The position numbers and the translations under genes are program-made. Below the pieces are notes generated by a model. That model worked only from the letters and a program-made list of their open reading frames with translations, did not search any database and was not told the DNA's origin. A stretch of 44,241 nucleotides of DNA from Rhodospirillales bacterium (GTDB lineage Bacteria; Pseudomonadota; Alphaproteobacteria; Rhodospirillales; Magnetovibrionaceae): positions 1 through 44,241 of the forward strand of contig JANLGW010000107.1 of NCBI GenBank assembly GCA_024653965.1. The letters run 5' to 3'. This document shows positions 7,791-17,663 of the stretch, piece after piece. Position 1 is the stretch's first letter, and each line of letters begins with the position of its first letter.

Positions 7791-9664
7791 TAGGTGCACC
7801 CCCGTCCGGCTTGGAAACGTTGCAGCGCGTATAGCTTGGCGATCAAGATCGCAGGGACGTCGGGGCTGTTTTGGTCAAAGCGGCTTTTTAGCGTGTGCAG
7901 CGCATCGACATTGAATAGGCCACCAAAATCGTCCGGTGCTAAGAATGCTTCATCGAGGCGCGTTTTCCACGGCCCGCGCAGAACGGCCTCTTCCTGGACG
8001 AAATAGCCGAACCCGCGCTTGTGGGCTTTGAGGATGTCTTCAGGCAATCGCTCCCTTAAAGCGCATTTCAAAATCTGCTTGCCGCCACTGAAGTTTCGGG
8101 TTCGTTTCACCTTATCTGCGTAGGGGATGGTGAGCGCTAGTTCGATCAGGTCTTGGTCCATGAACGGGCATCGGACCTCAACTCCGTGAGCCATGGCGGG
8201 CAGGTCGCCCGCTATGGTGATGGCGTGGGCGTTTTCCTGCATCAGGCCCAAGAACGCAGCCTCATCTATGTAGCTTGTCGGCGCAGTCTCTTCGAACCAA
8301 GGCCCGGACCAAGCCTGAACCGCGTTAAAGTCCGGCGGCGTTTGAAACAGGTATGGCCAGAGGCTTCTGGCCTCGAAATTATAGAGGGCTGTTTTTCGCT
8401 GTCCCGGTGTGTGGGAGAGGACGCGTAGAGCATCACCCAATCGCCCAGTACTAAAGAAGTGGGACATGGCGCTTGCCAGAGGACGCATTAGCGATCCGGG
8501 CAGGGCGTCGTCCAGCCGTGACAGGCTGGCAAGACTCCGCGCCCCATCGTACCCATAAAACACTTCGTCCGCGCCGTGTCCGGCCATCACCACCTTAAGG
8601 CCATCAGCCTGAACGGCCTCGAATAGCATCATGGCATGGGTCAGCGGTAACGCCATGATCGGCTGGCCGTGAATGCCGAGCAACTTGTCGAACAGATCAT
8701 GCTGGCGGTCTGCGTCGAAATAAATTTCTTGATGGCGTGAGCCCAACATTTTGGACGCCCTCCGTGCGCGGACCAGTTCCTCGTCATCTACATTCAGTCC
8801 GAAGGCATAGGTGCGAATGCCTTTAATGCCTTGGCGGTTGAGGCAGTCAACGATGGCGGTTGAATCTACGCCACCAGATAATAACGCACCGATCTCCACA
8901 TCGGCCATACGCCGTCGATCCACGGCATGGTCGAGAGCCTCCAGCACATCGTCAGGGGACGTGGCTTGTGGGCTGAGGCTGGGCCTCCAGTAGCGTTCTA
9001 CATGCGCGACCCGCCCCTTTGCGATCCGCATTGTATGACCCGGAGGAAGTGAGCGGATGCCTTTGTAAATCGTCCAGGGATCGGGAATGTGGCGTACGTT
9101 GCGCAGAAGAAACAGGCCTATAGCATCGGCATCCATATTGAGGTCGATGTCCGGGACTTCAAACAGGGCGGGGATTTCAGACGCCAATGCGACACCTCGC
9201 CCAGATACTCCATAAAACAAGGGCTTTTTGCCCAAGGGATCTCGGGCGCAGAACAGATCGCCAGTGAGCGTATCTAAAATGGCAAAGGCAAACATGCCCT
9301 TAAGTTTGTGCACCACGTTCGCACCGATCTCTTCATAGAGGTGCATGATGACTTCGCTGTCGCTGTGGGACGAGAAGTGATGGCCTTTGGCTTCCAATTC
9401 TTGGCGCAGGTCTTGGTAATTGTAAATTTCACCGTTACACACCAGCGCCAAGGCTCCGTCTTCGCTGAATAAAGGCTGGCGGGCTTGTGCGCTCAGATCA
9501 ATGATGGAAAGGCGGCGGTGGGCGACGCCCGCATTTCCGTTCGCCAAAACAAACTGGCCGTGATCGTCCGGCCCCCGATGGATGAGGCGCTTTGACATGG
9601 CGGCCAAAACCGCTTCGGCGTCGCCGGACCTAGTATGGTAGCTCACACCTGTAATGCCGCACAT
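7790..9664 (-). CDS. asnB: Asparagine synthase-like glutamine amidotransferase (copy 1, divergent)
   Basis: This 624-residue protein has a class II glutaminase domain (about 1-200) and an ATP-pyrophosphatase synthetase domain (about 235-624). ATG 9664 is the right start because it places Cys at position 2 (MCGITG), the N-terminal nucleophile after Met removal, and follows an AGGGGAAG ribosome site; a longer frame to 9736 would bury that Cys. NGEIYNY, the SDSEV stretch and the PP-loop SGGVDST (263-269) are present. The usual SGDGGDE is replaced by AGHGADE (361-367) and the DEPxADSS region by HGQPIMALP. The substrate is therefore probably not aspartate. In glycan loci such enzymes can convert sugar carboxylates to amides; that role here is inference. 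Confidence 0.88.
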   Translation of the reverse strand: MCGITGVSYHTRSGDAEAVLAAMSKRLIHRGPDDHGQFVLANGNAGVAHRRLSIIDLSAQARQPLFSEDGALALVCNGEIYNYQDLRQELEAKGHHFSSHSDSEVIMHLYEEIGANVVHKLKGMFAFAILDTLTGDLFCARDPLGKKPLFYGVSGRGVALASEIPALFEVPDIDLNMDADAIGLFLLRNVRHIPDPWTIYKGIRSLPPGHTMRIAKGRVAHVERYWRPSLSPQATSPDDVLEALDHAVDRRRMADVEIGALLSGGVDSTAIVDCLNRQGIKGIRTYAFGLNVDDEELVRARRASKMLGSRHQEIYFDADRQHDLFDKLLGIHGQPIMALPLTHAMMLFEAVQADGLKVVMAGHGADEVFYGYDGARSLASLSRLDDALPGSLMRPLASAMSHFFSTGRLGDALRVLSHTPGQRKTALYNFEARSLWPYLFQTPPDFNAVQAWSGPWFEETAPTSYIDEAAFLGLMQENAHAITIAGDLPAMAHGVEVRCPFMDQDLIELALTIPYADKVKRTRNFSGGKQILKCALRERLPEDILKAHKRGFGYFVQEEAVLRGPWKTRLDEAFLAPDDFGGLFNVDALHTLKSRFDQNSPDVPAILIAKLYALQRFQAGRGCT

Positions 9665-9674
9665 GGCGCTTCCC

Positions 9675-10613
9675 CTAGCCGTAACGCCGCAGGATGCGGG
9701 CCTTTTTAGCTGTACCAACAAGCACGTTGATCGCACCGGGACCCAGCGTGATCATGAGTAAGGCGGCTATAGTCTCCAAGGGAGCGGTCCAGCGTGCACC
9801 AATTTTCCACAGCGACCAAGCCCGCGCGCGCTGGCCTGCGATGGCGGCGAAGACGGCCTGGCGTAGACGTCGTCTACCTAAGTTCTGGGGAGCGTAGGTG
9901 CGGTATGCGGGTTCGAAGTCTTTGAAGACAAAGTCATAACAGCGCACCACCCGGTTCGCCGTTTGCGGGCTGCACATGCTTGAGGTCATGGAGCCTGGGC
10001 GGTCGGTGTGATAGATGCGTAAGACTTCGGCGCTGACCCACAGGTCTGCGTGTTCGGCAAAACTCAAATAGGTCCACAGTTCACACCCGTAGGGCTCGCC
10101 TGGGTCGCGGTAGCCTTGGCTGACACGAAGGGCATCGCCGCGAAATATTGGCAGGTATTCCCCCATGTGCCGTTCATTGAGCATATCGTCGAAACTGAGG
10201 CGGCCAGTGTAGTCAGGATCGGCGACGGTGCTGTCGCCCGTTTGCGTTTCGCAGGCGCTGAAGCACAGCGGCGCATCAATGGGCCAAGTTTTAAGAATGC
10301 GTGCCAAGCGTGACTGCCAATCGGTAACCAAGGTATCGTCGGCATCCAACAAAATGATGATCTCGCCATGGGAGTTGGCAATGCCCAAATTCATTGCGGC
10401 GCACTTGCCCTGGTTGGGTTCGTGACTGAGATAGTGAACTCCAGCAAAACCGTCGACGACCGATTTTTGAGCCGCGTGATCGGGACTGCCATCATTGGCG
10501 ACGATGACCTCTAATTGCCAGCCTTTGAGCAAGGAGGGCGCAAACACCGACGCCAAGGTTTCACCAAGCGTCGCACTCGCCTTATAGGCGGGGATGACAA
10601 TGGAGACGATCAC
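9675..10613 (-). CDS. Family 2 glycosyltransferase
   Basis: This 312-residue inverting GT-A enzyme starts with VSIVIPAYKASATLGETLAS and shows VIVANDGSPD for nucleotide binding and ILLDADDTL as the DxD metal site (near residue 95). A hydrophobic C-terminal segment (about 275-300) may anchor it to the membrane. The start is GTG 10613, overlapping the stop of the polymerase fusion (GTGA). The gene ends 10 bp before the amidotransferase, whose ribosome site overlaps this stop. The position between a polymerase and an amidotransferase suggests that it acts on the same repeat unit; specificity is unknown. Confidence 0.88.
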   Translation of the reverse strand: MIVSIVIPAYKASATLGETLASVFAPSLLKGWQLEVIVANDGSPDHAAQKSVVDGFAGVHYLSHEPNQGKCAAMNLGIANSHGEIIILLDADDTLVTDWQSRLARILKTWPIDAPLCFSACETQTGDSTVADPDYTGRLSFDDMLNERHMGEYLPIFRGDALRVSQGYRDPGEPYGCELWTYLSFAEHADLWVSAEVLRIYHTDRPGSMTSSMCSPQTANRVVRCYDFVFKDFEPAYRTYAPQNLGRRRLRQAVFAAIAGQRARAWSLWKIGARWTAPLETIAALLMITLGPGAINVLVGTAKKARILRRYG

Positions 10614-13090
10614 GATGTCCCCGCAAATTTTGTGCGGACCAAATTTAGGCTAGCGGCACTGGCCCTGGTGCGGAACTCCGGGTCACGGGCCATTTTGAGC
10701 ATAGCCTCTGTCAAGGCATCTTCAAATTTTGAAGTATCAGCGATCCGCGCCAAGTCTCTAACTTTAGTCGTATCCGAAAATAACGGGCTAGGTTCAGTTC
10801 CCGACCAGATCGATAGAGGGGCTTCCAAAAGCAAGCCGTTGATTTGGTCTTCAACCATCTCTTTAAGCGCATAGACATCGGTGGCGATCACAGGCAAACC
10901 GTGGGCGAGGGCTTCGAGAACCACCATACCGAAGGAATCAAAATAGGTGGGATGGACCAGAACGTCGGCGGTGGATAAAAACCGTTCGGAAATCTCTTCA
11001 CGCGTCAGGCTTGCCGGGTGTAAGCGCACATTGGCGATGTTTGCATCAACGCCTTCAGACAAGTGCGTGACCAAGTCTAGCTCGGCCCCCGGAAATTCAG
11101 CAACAACCCGCTTAAAAGCCCGAAGCAAAGCCGCGCCGCCTTTGATCTCAAATTGGGTGGAGACGAATAAAAAGCGACAGATGTCGGCGGATTGCGTGCG
11201 CGGTTCCGTCACTTTCACAGTGATCTTCGGGTACGTAACAACGGCCTTGGACGCAGCGAGCTCACCATATTCCCGGTACACGCCGTCTAGGCACGCTTGG
11301 CTCAGACAGCGAATTTGTAAGCAGCGGGTGCTTTCCAGGAATGCCTGGATAATCGGACGGTAAAGCCTCACCGCTAAGGTGTTGTACCCGGTGAAGGCAT
11401 AGGGGTTGTCGATGTCGATGATGAACGGTCCCTTGGTGATCAGTCCACCCCACACATAAATTACGGCGTTTTTGGGTGCATCTTTGGGGCGGCGTTTGAG
11501 GTTGATCAGCGGCAATATGGATTTCCACGAGGATCGGGATGGAGTCAGAGCCTGATCGCGACTGACCTGAGCGCCGGAACGCCGTGTGGAGATGTTGGTG
11601 TTGACAGCTTCACTTGCAGGCCAATTGCGAACAGTGTCCAATTGACGATCTCGCAGATAGGCATGGGGGTAGAAGTAAACGCGAGATGTTCCCCACCATT
11701 TTCCTCCAACCAAGCCAACCGTTTCCCCAGCTAGGCCGAAGGCGGCATGAAGGACCGGACGCAACCCGAACATCAAGGCTGCGGGGATAGAAAACAGCAT
11801 CACGCTTTGGACGATAATGGTTCCACCACGGACCCAATTGAACATGTAGATGAAAATGAACAGAGATAGCGCCACTTGGGCTGGGTGGGAAGCTTCATCC
11901 CAGAAAGTGCGTTCTGCAGCACCGAGTAGCCGTCCAAACGCATACGCTATGACTAGGGCGAATGGTAGCCCGAACCCAAACGAGAAATCTACGGCGAAGG
12001 ACATGGGGATGGTGGCGTCGGCAAAGTTACCCTTGAATATTTCAGGGTATAGCCAGTGGAATTGTTCCATACCGCCGTATATGACGGGTTTATTCACCCA
12101 AATTACACGAGGGATAAGGCCGAAGCCAAAATTGAATAGCCAGGATAAGCCTTGATCCACCCCGATCAGCAATTCGATCCAATTGGCTCTTTCAAACAAC
12201 CTTACAAGGTGTTCAATCCCCTCGAATGACGAATGAATTAAAAGAAACGGACCATCGAAGATTTGTATTGATAGGGATAATATTTCTTGGCTTGTGTGCC
12301 CTTCGGATATAAACAGGAAAATGTTGCGCACGAGTTCTAGGCCACCAGCGGCAAATACTGTGGCAATGATGGCTAATATAGAAAATGGCCACATACGTTT
12401 GTCGCGCGTGACCAGCAAAACGATCAATGCCAACGCTGCGCCAGCCATGAGCCGCCGCGTAAAAAGCATTCCCGATGCCCAGAATGTAATGCCGACCATG
12501 ATGGCAAGTAGAAGATAGATGGGCGGATTTAGGGGTTTGTCGGAGTGCACAATGATCCAGCCGATTAGTGCGAGTGTTCCGTATAGTGTAAACTCAGGGA
12601 GCAGCCATAGAGGCCCGTTCCCCATGCGACTGGCTTGGTAGAAGGCGCCGTCGAAGTCCCCTAAAGTTTTTCTGCCGAGTATGAATAAGCCTATGGTTGT
12701 TACACATATGATCAAAGAAAGTCCCGTTGATATTCTTGTGAATGATGGCGATGCCGTGGGGTTTCTGGGCTTGAGGTTTTCGATATCTATCGGTGCGACG
12801 GTGGCTTGTTCCCGTCCCCACATAGCCGATGTCCACAAAAGGGCTGAAAAGAGAACAGCTAAAGACAGAACCATTTCATCAAAATGGTACCCTCTGTCTA
12901 TTGGGATGGTTTGTAAATTTATGAGTTGCTGGCTGACAAAATATGCACGTACGGGAAAGGCAATAATAAATAGGAATGTGAAATACCAAAAAGGTGAAAG
13001 CGCTAATTGATGCGCAGGTTTGATGCGGATATCTCGCGCCAATGCCCAAAAAGGCAGGGCAATGCTTAGTATGATTGCAGATTCAATCAT
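10610..13090 (-). CDS. Wzy-like polymerase fused to family 4 glycosyltransferase
   Basis: This single 826-codon frame combines two modules. Residues 1-445 contain about ten hydrophobic segments and a large loop with [10 protein letters not shown] (326-335), a pattern typical of Wzy-type repeat-unit polymerases, followed by an [14 protein letters not shown] helix. Residues 446-540 form a linker that includes [20 protein letters not shown], which looks like the original N-terminus of a separate glycosyltransferase. Residues about 541-826 are a GT4 domain with [11 protein letters not shown] and the donor-site stretch [20 protein letters not shown] 13090 shares ATGA with the upstream amidotransferase stop. 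A cytoplasmic glycosyltransferase tethered to a periplasmic polymerase is unusual. The module boundaries are visual; the polymerase role is inferred from topology and motif. Confidence 0.8.
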   Translation of the reverse strand: MIESAIILSIALPFWALARDIRIKPAHQLALSPFWYFTFLFIIAFPVRAYFVSQQLINLQTIPIDRGYHFDEMVLSLAVLFSALLWTSAMWGREQATVAPIDIENLKPRNPTASPSFTRISTGLSLIICVTTIGLFILGRKTLGDFDGAFYQASRMGNGPLWLLPEFTLYGTLALIGWIIVHSDKPLNPPIYLLLAIMVGITFWASGMLFTRRLMAGAALALIVLLVTRDKRMWPFSILAIIATVFAAGGLELVRNIFLFISEGHTSQEILSLSIQIFDGPFLLIHSSFEGIEHLVRLFERANWIELLIGVDQGLSWLFNFGFGLIPRVIWVNKPVIYGGMEQFHWLYPEIFKGNFADATIPMSFAVDFSFGFGLPFALVIAYAFGRLLGAAERTFWDEASHPAQVALSLFIFIYMFNWVRGGTIIVQSVMLFSIPAALMFGLRPVLHAAFGLAGETVGLVGGKWWGTSRVYFYPHAYLRDRQLDTVRNWPASEAVNTNISTRRSGAQVSRDQALTPSRSSWKSILPLINLKRRPKDAPKNAVIYVWGGLITKGPFIIDIDNPYAFTGYNTLAVRLYRPIIQAFLESTRCLQIRCLSQACLDGVYREYGELAASKAVVTYPKITVKVTEPRTQSADICRFLFVSTQFEIKGGAALLRAFKRVVAEFPGAELDLVTHLSEGVDANIANVRLHPASLTREEISERFLSTADVLVHPTYFDSFGMVVLEALAHGLPVIATDVYALKEMVEDQINGLLLEAPLSIWSGTEPSPLFSDTTKVRDLARIADTSKFEDALTEAMLKMARDPEFRTRASAASLNLVRTKFAGTS

Positions 13091-15027
13091 GACGGAGCAC
13101 CGTGATCACGCCACCCTTGGAACATTAACACCGTCCACAGGGCGTACTGCCAGTTACGGTGGCCAGATAGGTGTTCTGACCATAGCCCGCGCACGACTGA
13201 GACGTTGAGGTAGCCGTCATTGCTGAGACGCTGCTCAGATAGAAGGTCTTCCGCCCATTCGCGCAGATCCCCCCGCAGCCAGTCGCCGATGGGCACACCG
13301 AAGCCCATCTTGGGGCGCTCCATGAGTTTCTGTGGCACATGGCGGTACAAAACGTCGCGTAAGACAGCCTTGCCTTTGCCGTCGCGTACCATGAAGTCAC
13401 GCGGCAGGGTCCAGGCGAATTCCACTACCCGGTGGTCAAGCAATGGCACACGCGCTTCTAATGACGCGGCCATGGAGGCCCTGTCCACCTTGGTCAGGAT
13501 GTCGTCGGGTAGGTAGGTGAGCATGTCCAGCATCTGCATGCGTCCTGTGGGGTCAGGACGGTCTTGGGCGGTGGTTTTATCCCACAGCACACCTTTGTAC
13601 TCGGTGCCAGCCAGAATGGCCGAGGACGGGTCTGGCCATTGGCTAACTAGGCGTCGATAGACTTGATCAATGCTGTCCGCGCCCAATACCCCGGCAATTT
13701 TATGCAGTTTATCGCCAAATTGTGGGGGGATGCACTTGGACGGGATCATACTCGCCAGTCCGTCCCATCCTACGGGTGGTACGCATTTGATAATCCTTGC
13801 CGCCAGAGACCGTGCAAAGCCGGGCACGAGTTCTGCTTTATCCCAGATACGCGTGGCCCAGAAATAGCGGTTGTAGCCCGCAAACACTTCGTCCCCGCCA
13901 TCGCCTGAAAGCGCCACGGTGACATGGTCGCGGGTGAGGCGCGACAGTAACAAGGTGGGGATCTGTGAACTATCGGCAAACGGTTCGTCATACCAGCGCG
14001 GTAGTTCAGGAATAACCTTCAGCGCATCTTGGGGGGTGACAAACAGTTCAGTGTGATCTGTTTTTAAGTAATTGGCTATGGCCTTGGCGTGGGCGGACTC
14101 ATCGAACGTATTTTCATGAAAGCCAATGGAAAAACTTTTCACCGGTCGGTCGCTGGCTGCTTGCATCAAGGCAACGACGGTGGATGAGTCAATGCCGCCA
14201 GACAAAAATGCCCCCAAAGGCACGTCGGCGGCCATGTGCGTTTGGACGGCATCCATGAGATGTTGTTCCAGTTCCGTCACGGCTTGTTCATAGGAGCCTC
14301 TAAACGGGGTTTTATATCCAGCTCGTGCGATGGTGCGCACATCCCAGTAGTGATGCAGGGACGGCTCTGCCCCCACGCGGGTGGTGAGAATATGACCCGG
14401 CGGTAGTTTGTAGACATTTTTGAAGATGGAATGGGGCGCGGGTACATAGGCATGGCGCAGGTAACTGGCCAACGCATTTCTATCGATGTCTTCGTCAATT
14501 AGGTTTGTTGCACGGATCGCCTTGAGTTCCGATGCAAACAGATACGTATCATCGGCTTTCGCCCAATATAGCGGTTTGATGCCAAGACGATCACGCGCCA
14601 GTGTGAGCGTGCGAGACTCAATATCCCACAGGGCGAAAGCAAACATTCCGACGCATTTCTGTAAGGTTTTTTCTACCCCCCAAGTGGCGCACGCCTCTAA
14701 AAGCACGGCGGTGTCCGAACCGCCTTTAATGAGGTGGCCAGCCTTAGTCAGCTCCTTGGCAATGTCAGAGTAATTGTAGATTTCGCCATTATAGGACAGG
14801 ACAAAACGCCCACTGGCTGAGACCATGGGCTGGTGTCCGCCGGGGCTGCAATCGATAATAGCGAGGCGGCGGTGGCTAAGGGCAACGCCAGCGTCTTGGT
14901 CGCACCATACGCCGTGGTCATCGGGGCCGCGGTGTTCAAGTGTATCGCTCATGCGCACAGCCAAGGACTTAAGACCGAGTCTTTGAGTTTTGGCATTTTG
15001 CGTAAAAAGGCCTGCGATGCCACACAT
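13087..15027 (-). CDS. asnB: Asparagine synthase (glutamine-hydrolysing)-like amidotransferase (copy 2)
   Basis: This 646-residue two-domain enzyme hydrolyses glutamine and uses the ammonia to amidate an ATP-activated carboxylate. It starts MCGIAG with Cys2 as nucleophile, followed by RRLAIID, NGEIYNY and [10 protein letters not shown] of the glutaminase domain. The synthetase domain has SGGIDSS (276-282), DEPFADSS and SGDGGDE, all canonical. GGGGAAA about ten bases upstream is a possible ribosome site. It overlaps the downstream polymerase fusion by four bases. Canonical residues would allow ordinary asparagine synthesis, but placement between glycan genes suggests amidation of a uronic acid or related sugar acid. 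Copies 2 and 3 look closer to each other than to copy 1. Confidence 0.9.
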   Translation of the reverse strand: MCGIAGLFTQNAKTQRLGLKSLAVRMSDTLEHRGPDDHGVWCDQDAGVALSHRRLAIIDCSPGGHQPMVSASGRFVLSYNGEIYNYSDIAKELTKAGHLIKGGSDTAVLLEACATWGVEKTLQKCVGMFAFALWDIESRTLTLARDRLGIKPLYWAKADDTYLFASELKAIRATNLIDEDIDRNALASYLRHAYVPAPHSIFKNVYKLPPGHILTTRVGAEPSLHHYWDVRTIARAGYKTPFRGSYEQAVTELEQHLMDAVQTHMAADVPLGAFLSGGIDSSTVVALMQAASDRPVKSFSIGFHENTFDESAHAKAIANYLKTDHTELFVTPQDALKVIPELPRWYDEPFADSSQIPTLLLSRLTRDHVTVALSGDGGDEVFAGYNRYFWATRIWDKAELVPGFARSLAARIIKCVPPVGWDGLASMIPSKCIPPQFGDKLHKIAGVLGADSIDQVYRRLVSQWPDPSSAILAGTEYKGVLWDKTTAQDRPDPTGRMQMLDMLTYLPDDILTKVDRASMAASLEARVPLLDHRVVEFAWTLPRDFMVRDGKGKAVLRDVLYRHVPQKLMERPKMGFGVPIGDWLRGDLREWAEDLLSEQRLSNDGYLNVSVVRGLWSEHLSGHRNWQYALWTVLMFQGWRDHGAPS

Positions 15028-15054
15028 GCTGTTCTTGTTTCCCCAGACGACGCG

Positions 15055-16356
15055 TCAGCGCCGCCGTGTTCCCCTGCAAAAGACAATCAACATGGATAAG
15101 GCGAATAACGCCCCTGAGACAAGTGCCGTGAAAAAGCTGAGCGGACGCAGCCAATGATAACTGGTGAAAGGGGTATAGCCGAAATACTGCTGAGGCTGGG
15201 CGATAAATCGCCAGAGTTTATAGGCGTAGCGGGTCATATCCGGCGCATCTATTTGATAACGACCGTCATACCCGCCAATATAGATGATGAAATTTTCCCG
15301 ATGCATAAACGCCACCACGTCAGCGGAAACATCCCGAAAGGACTTCATGCGGACTGCAGGCCCGATCATGCGTGCCTGAATGTCATCTAAGTTGTCGGAT
15401 ATTGCGGCCATGTAGACGTCGGCACCGCTGAGCACATGACCGTTGTGGTATTGCAGATAAGAAATGTCATTGGTGGGGTCTACATAGGCCCAGCGTCCTT
15501 CATCGGCCAGATAGCTTTCGGAAAAGGCATGGGAACCCAAATCCACTGTGCCCATGGCTCCGCCAGTAAATAGATTGCGCGTGGGAATCCCAACGGCATT
15601 GGCAAAGTATCCATAGACCAAAGACCATTGACGGCAAAAGAACTTGGCGCGTCCAGCTTCGCCTTCCGTGAATAATGTGTACGGCGTCAGGCTGTTCAGT
15701 CGTTCGTCTGGAGTGCCATCGGGCATATGATCCCGCACAAAGGTGGTGATGAAGGTAATCTGTTCGCGCAATGGCGCGGTGGCATCGAATCCAGCGTTCA
15801 GCAAAACTTGTTTAGCGGCTTGAGCCTCAGGACCTGTGCGGGTTTCGACGTCTGGAATCCAGCGCGCAAAATCTTGGGGCGGTTCCATCAGGACTGGGAT
15901 GTTGGCACGATTAAGCTGGATCTGATCGTTGGCGACGTTTTGCACACCAAATGTTTCTTTGGGTGCGAAGAAAATGTTGAGGCGCACGGCATCGATGGCG
16001 GGTGATGCGATAGAACAGTTCTGCGGAGTTAGCGTGTAATCAAAGGTCCCCATTTGCAAAGGGAGGGTGGGCGATGCACCCTTGATTATGGCGCTTTCTT
16101 TGCTGTTAATTTTTACGATCCAATCCGTGCAGAGGGAATTTCCACTGAAGATTATTTTTACAGCTTGAGGCTTTGGATTGAGCCCGGCGATGGCAAACGT
16201 GGATGTATTTACTGGGTAAAGTTCACCTAGGGAAGCGGGAATGATTTCGGTTTTGGCATAGAGGTCGGCTCGCGCTTTGTAGAGGTACAAAAAACCGCCT
16301 CCGGAGCCTACACATAGGACAAGCAAAGCCCGAAGGATGATATGATTAAAACTCAT
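15055..16356 (-). CDS. Membrane-anchored transglutaminase-like protein
   Basis: This 433-residue protein has an N-terminal anchor (about 8-27) and a C-terminal membrane segment (about 405-427). Between them is a periplasmic-looking region with a transglutaminase-like core: Cys241 in FFCRQWSLVYGYFANAVGIP, His276 in GSHAFSESYL and Asp293 in YVDPTND. This Cys-His-Asp order and spacing match the transglutaminase/cysteine-protease-like superfamily. Residues 40-160 could form a beta-rich domain. It overlaps the upstream methyltransferase by ATGA and lies 27 bp before amidotransferase copy 2. Family members act as peptidases, amidases or acyl transferases; which applies here is not visible. Association with carboxamide-making enzymes makes an acyl transfer to or from the glycan conceivable, but this is speculative. 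Confidence 0.75.
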   Translation of the reverse strand: MSFNHIILRALLVLCVGSGGGFLYLYKARADLYAKTEIIPASLGELYPVNTSTFAIAGLNPKPQAVKIIFSGNSLCTDWIVKINSKESAIIKGASPTLPLQMGTFDYTLTPQNCSIASPAIDAVRLNIFFAPKETFGVQNVANDQIQLNRANIPVLMEPPQDFARWIPDVETRTGPEAQAAKQVLLNAGFDATAPLREQITFITTFVRDHMPDGTPDERLNSLTPYTLFTEGEAGRAKFFCRQWSLVYGYFANAVGIPTRNLFTGGAMGTVDLGSHAFSESYLADEGRWAYVDPTNDISYLQYHNGHVLSGADVYMAAISDNLDDIQARMIGPAVRMKSFRDVSADVVAFMHRENFIIYIGGYDGRYQIDAPDMTRYAYKLWRFIAQPQQYFGYTPFTSYHWLRPLSFFTALVSGALFALSMLIVFCRGTRRR

Positions 16357-17189
16357 GTATTAGACCTATCCGGGCGCTGACATACTGCTAAAAACGGTGC
16401 ACCAAAGGGGAGGAATCTGTCCATATGTAACGCTGCATCCAATAATAAGCCATATACATTGGGAAACCATTTTCGAAAAGGAATATGCAGTATGACTTCA
16501 CTTAGGGTGATGCAAATAAAATGAAGGAGGAAACTAGCAATTCCACCCATTTTATATACAAGCGTTCTGTCCGGGCACACTCTCTTCGAAATACTACACA
16601 GTGTATATTGCCGCCAGCCATGCCACAAATAAAGCGGAAGTGACCAAGACCCTGGAACCAAATGAACTTGCATTCCCTCTTGCGATGTCATCCGGCCCAG
16701 CTTCTCAACGAGTGCAACATCGTTTTCAATATGTTCTAAAGCAGATGAGGATAAGATCAGGTCGAATGACTGATCTTCAGGCAGATTATGCGCATCACCG
16801 AGAATAAAGATACGTTTAAAGGCGTTTGATATGTTGGTGCTGTGTGTAAATCGGTCCTCAATATCAATGCCTGTATAGGAACCAGTGAAACCAGCTTGTG
16901 CCAAAAGCTCACTCATCTGCCCTGAACCACAACCGATGTCGAGGACCTTAATCGGGCCGGGTGCTAGAAATTTTGGCACTTGTTTTACGAAAAATGCCTC
17001 CGTCAAAACCCGGTTGGGAGATGCGCCTCGTGATGTACTACCTAGACGTTGAGAAAAGAAGTTATGGCTGGGTAAGCGATTTGAGCAAAAGGCAATGTTT
17101 TTCCAAAAGTTTTGCGCAAGATAGAGAAGGCGTTTGCCTAGTGAAAGGGTATCGTCACCGTTGATTTCCGTGTTGAATTTCACAGACAT
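16353..17189 (-). CDS. Class I SAM-dependent methyltransferase
   Basis: This 278-residue protein has a methyltransferase core beginning about residue 80 with KVLDIGCGSGQMSELLAQAG, an acidic GIDIEDR after strand 2 and FDLILSSSALEHIEND as motif IV. The C-terminal part (about 205-265) is aromatic and hydrophobic and may rest on the membrane. It is the first gene after the 474-bp gap and probably the promoter-proximal gene of the operon running down to 5287. Base composition is more AT-rich than in the downstream amidotransferase genes. The substrate is unknown. Confidence 0.85.
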   Translation of the reverse strand: MSVKFNTEINGDDTLSLGKRLLYLAQNFWKNIAFCSNRLPSHNFFSQRLGSTSRGASPNRVLTEAFFVKQVPKFLAPGPIKVLDIGCGSGQMSELLAQAGFTGSYTGIDIEDRFTHSTNISNAFKRIFILGDAHNLPEDQSFDLILSSSALEHIENDVALVEKLGRMTSQEGMQVHLVPGSWSLPLYLWHGWRQYTLCSISKRVCPDRTLVYKMGGIASFLLHFICITLSEVILHIPFRKWFPNVYGLLLDAALHMDRFLPFGAPFLAVCQRPDRSNT

Positions 17190-17663
17190 TTCTCACTTGT
17201 AATAGGTCTTATGAGGAACTCGTTGCGGTTTAAAACATTAGGGTAATTATAGCAAACATATTTGGTCGAGGTGGATACAGTACCCGACGTAACGTGATAA
17301 CCATTGGAGAAATTTATATAATAAGATTCTCTGTCTAAGGAATGTTTCAGAGCATGCAAAAATAGTTGACCATTTGTGCGGGTCGTTTTTTAGAAGGCCA
17401 TATTTTCTTATGGCGCACAAGGCGAGAAACACTCACATAGCTCGTCATGCGTATCATCCAAATGGGCACAGTCGGCCTTTGGCGTCTTGCAAGATTTGTT
17501 GACACAAACGCGCAATCGTTATCAATTTGTCGCCATTTTTCGCATTCTTCTCAATATGACCACCTGATTATTTGCATCCGCAATGTCTTGAGTCTTTCCT
17601 TGTGCGTTGATATGGCCGTTGAATATGTTACGTCCGTGGTGGATAAGTTGAACAGCTTGCTTT
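17190..17663 (-). other. 474-bp intergenic region without a supported gene
   Basis: This is the only gene-free stretch over 300 bp. It lies between the end of the GT9-like gene and the start of the methyltransferase, both on minus. Two short frames (minus 17247-17432, 61 codons; plus 17447-17671, 74 codons) show no recognisable domain or convincing ribosome site and are not called. The region is AT-rich with a candidate -10 element, and no strong hairpin plus T-run terminator was seen. It could be a promoter region, a decayed gene or a recombination junction. Confidence 0.6.
17246..17251 (-). promoter_or_regulatory. Candidate -10 element for the 17189-to-5287 operon
   Basis: The minus strand reads TATAAT here, 57 bases before the methyltransferase ATG. 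The best -35 candidate, TCCACC 18 bases upstream, matches the consensus at only three positions. The call rests on the perfect -10 and on position at the head of a long operon. Confidence 0.35.

Noticed and set aside
9665-9736. 24-codon N-terminal extension of amidotransferase copy 1
   Set aside because: It would bury the catalytic Cys2 and overlap the upstream GT2 gene; the AGGGGAAG site fits the internal ATG at 9664.
17247-17432. 61-codon minus-strand frame in the large gap
   Set aside because: No recognisable domain, no convincing ribosome site, and odd composition; possibly a gene remnant but not supportable as a gene.
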